Below, one piece after another: positions 3,982 to 5,056 of a DNA stretch of 5,056 bases. The position numbers and the translations under genes were made by a program. Every line of letters begins with the position of its first letter. Positions within the stretch are counted from its first letter, which is position 1. The stretch is from Actinomycetes bacterium (GTDB taxonomy: Bacteria; Actinomycetota; Coriobacteriia; Coriobacteriales; Coriobacteriaceae), in assembly GCA_023441725.1 (NCBI GenBank), contig JAEZNV010000133.1:1-5056 (forward strand), read 5' to 3'. The notes beneath the pieces were generated by a model, which saw only the letters and a program-made list of their open reading frames with translations, searched no databases and was not told the origin of the DNA.

Positions 3982-5056
3982 ATGCTTATCAGATTTTCAT
4001 TTAAGAACTTTAGGTCTGTAGGCGAAGACCCGATAACACTGGACATGGTCTCGACCTCTAAAATCCAGCGCTTTAAAGATCATATTTGCGCAACTTCGCA
4101 TAACGCGCGCATTTTAAGGAATGCCGTTATCTATGGAGGTAACGCTTCCGGTAAGAGTACGATTTTTACCGCGCTTCTCTTTATGAGGCATGTTGTTTTA
4201 AATGGCGCGCTTCCTCAGGGGGCGCAGGTTGAGTATTGCAAGTGTGGCGCTGGCCTTAAAGATCAGGAATCGGTTTTCGATATTCAGCTCTATATAAATG
4301 GACGCGCGTTCGATTATGGGTTCAGCTGCAACTTAACTCAACTAAAAGTTATTTCAGAATGGCTTTACGAGCTCGGTGACAAGCCTGAGAAATTATTTGA
4401 GAGAACCGGTTCGGATTCCGTTGATTGCCAGGGTCTCGAGCAAAACTCATCCGAAGTTGACCAAACGAGGCTTGGTGTATATCGCGACGATTTCCTCCAT
4501 CGTGCACGCGAAGGCATGGGATCGGAGCTCTTTTTGTCGGCGCTGGCAAATGGCAGAAATTATTTAGACGGCTCTGCTTTAGCGTCATTGGCAGATGTCT
4601 ATTCTTGGTTCAACTCCAATTTCTCGCCCATTGGTGCGGGTCAAAGCCCTATGTCTTCTGAGTTTTATGGACACGGTGCCAATTTGGATAAGGTCGCCGA
4701 GGTGCTGGCCTCCTTTGATACGGGCATCAATAGCCTCCACAAGCAAGAAATTGGGATGGATGAGCTCGAAAAGTATATTCCTGCTGAAGCCCTGCTTTCC
4801 ATTAAGCGTATCGTCAGTGAAAATATCCCTTCTGGCCCTCAGACAGAGTCCACTGTAACGTTTCGCAGCGACGACGTGTTTCTAAGTATCGAAAGCAAGG
4901 GTGTGTCCGAGCCGCACGCCACGGTGCTTAAACTACGCCACGAGGGCTCTGTTCTCGACTTCGATTTTGGAGAAGAGTCGGACGGAACCAAGCGATTGTT
5001 CGATTTTATGGACATCTTATTTACTAAGAGCAAAGACAAGCTGTTCCTGATTGATG
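3982..5056 (+). CDS. AAA15/COG1106-type ATPase, AbiL-like, 3' end beyond window
   Basis: 358 codons are visible and the frame is still open at the right edge. The N-terminus (MLIRFSFKNFRSVGEDPITL, then KDH near 32-34) and the Walker A loop GGNASGKST at residues 52-60 are typical of the COG1106/AAA15 ATPases, which are ABC/SMC-like and cytosolic. An ABC-signature-like ESDGTKRLFDF begins near residue 332 (Ser333, Gly335). The visible part ends LFLID at 354-358, which is Walker B up to its aspartate. The region between Walker A and the signature is a variable insert. Members of this family form the ATPase half of phage-defence pairs such as AbiL, whose second gene encodes an RloB-type protein; such a partner would be expected just downstream, out of view. 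The start is the ATG with AGGAG (3972-3976) five nt upstream. The gene is visibly richer in A/T than the minus-strand cluster, consistent with separate acquisition. Confidence 0.88.
   Translation, partial: MLIRFSFKNFRSVGEDPITLDMVSTSKIQRFKDHICATSHNARILRNAVIYGGNASGKSTIFTALLFMRHVVLNGALPQGAQVEYCKCGAGLKDQESVFDIQLYINGRAFDYGFSCNLTQLKVISEWLYELGDKPEKLFERTGSDSVDCQGLEQNSSEVDQTRLGVYRDDFLHRAREGMGSELFLSALANGRNYLDGSALASLADVYSWFNSNFSPIGAGQSPMSSEFYGHGANLDKVAEVLASFDTGINSLHKQEIGMDELEKYIPAEALLSIKRIVSENIPSGPQTESTVTFRSDDVFLSIESKGVSEPHATVLKLRHEGSVLDFDFGEESDGTKRLFDFMDILFTKSKDKLFLID

Noticed and set aside
1..5056. CRISPR array, insertion sequence ends or transposase
   Set aside because: No regularly spaced direct repeats, no transposase-like frame and no target-site duplication were found on either strand.

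Overview
This is a bacterial accessory-type region. The reading frames on the left are GC-rich, Shine-Dalgarno sites (AGGAG, GGAGG) are clear, and an LPXTG-like sortase signal (LPKTA) with a hydrophobic tail points to a Gram-positive. Codon use, the surface-protein style and the gene families remind me of gut Actinobacteria of the Collinsella type (Coriobacteriia). That placement is an inference; no marker gene is present to prove it.

Layout. (1) 1-65, minus strand: most of a tRNA-Val (anticodon CAC), cut by the window edge, with a possible promoter to its right. (2) 203-3084, minus strand: a tightly packed, co-directional cluster. In transcription order it holds a DUF3990 predicted ADP-ribosyltransferase, an XRE-type helix-turn-helix protein (20-bp overlap), a 61-residue protein (11-bp gap), a Doc/Fic-family toxin (4-bp ATGA overlap), and a DUF3825 protein (about 45-bp gap). 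The first four genes look like two toxin-antitoxin-type modules placed in series behind one promoter. The promoter carries an 11-bp perfect inverted repeat whose arms are four helical turns apart, as expected for autoregulation by the HTH protein. (3) 3156-3355: non-coding DNA holding two nested 9-bp inverted repeats. (4) 3356-3822, minus strand: the 3' remnant of a sortase-anchored surface protein. It has no N-terminal export region, and a one-base frameshift separates the LPKTA motif from its membrane anchor. (5) 3823-3981: a markedly AT-rich intergenic region with a sigma-70-like promoter overlapped by a 10-bp perfect inverted repeat. (6) 3982 to the right edge, plus strand: an AAA15/COG1106-type ATPase (AbiL-like), cut off at its Walker B aspartate.

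How it may work together. The two toxin-antitoxin-like pairs, the AAA15 ATPase and the decayed surface gene suggest a patch of defence and stress genes acquired or rearranged beside core genes. The most interesting points are the stacked two-module operon, the Doc toxin paired with a small protein that does not look like Phd, the architecture of the operator, and the controlled promoter of the ATPase, whose partner gene probably lies just beyond the window.
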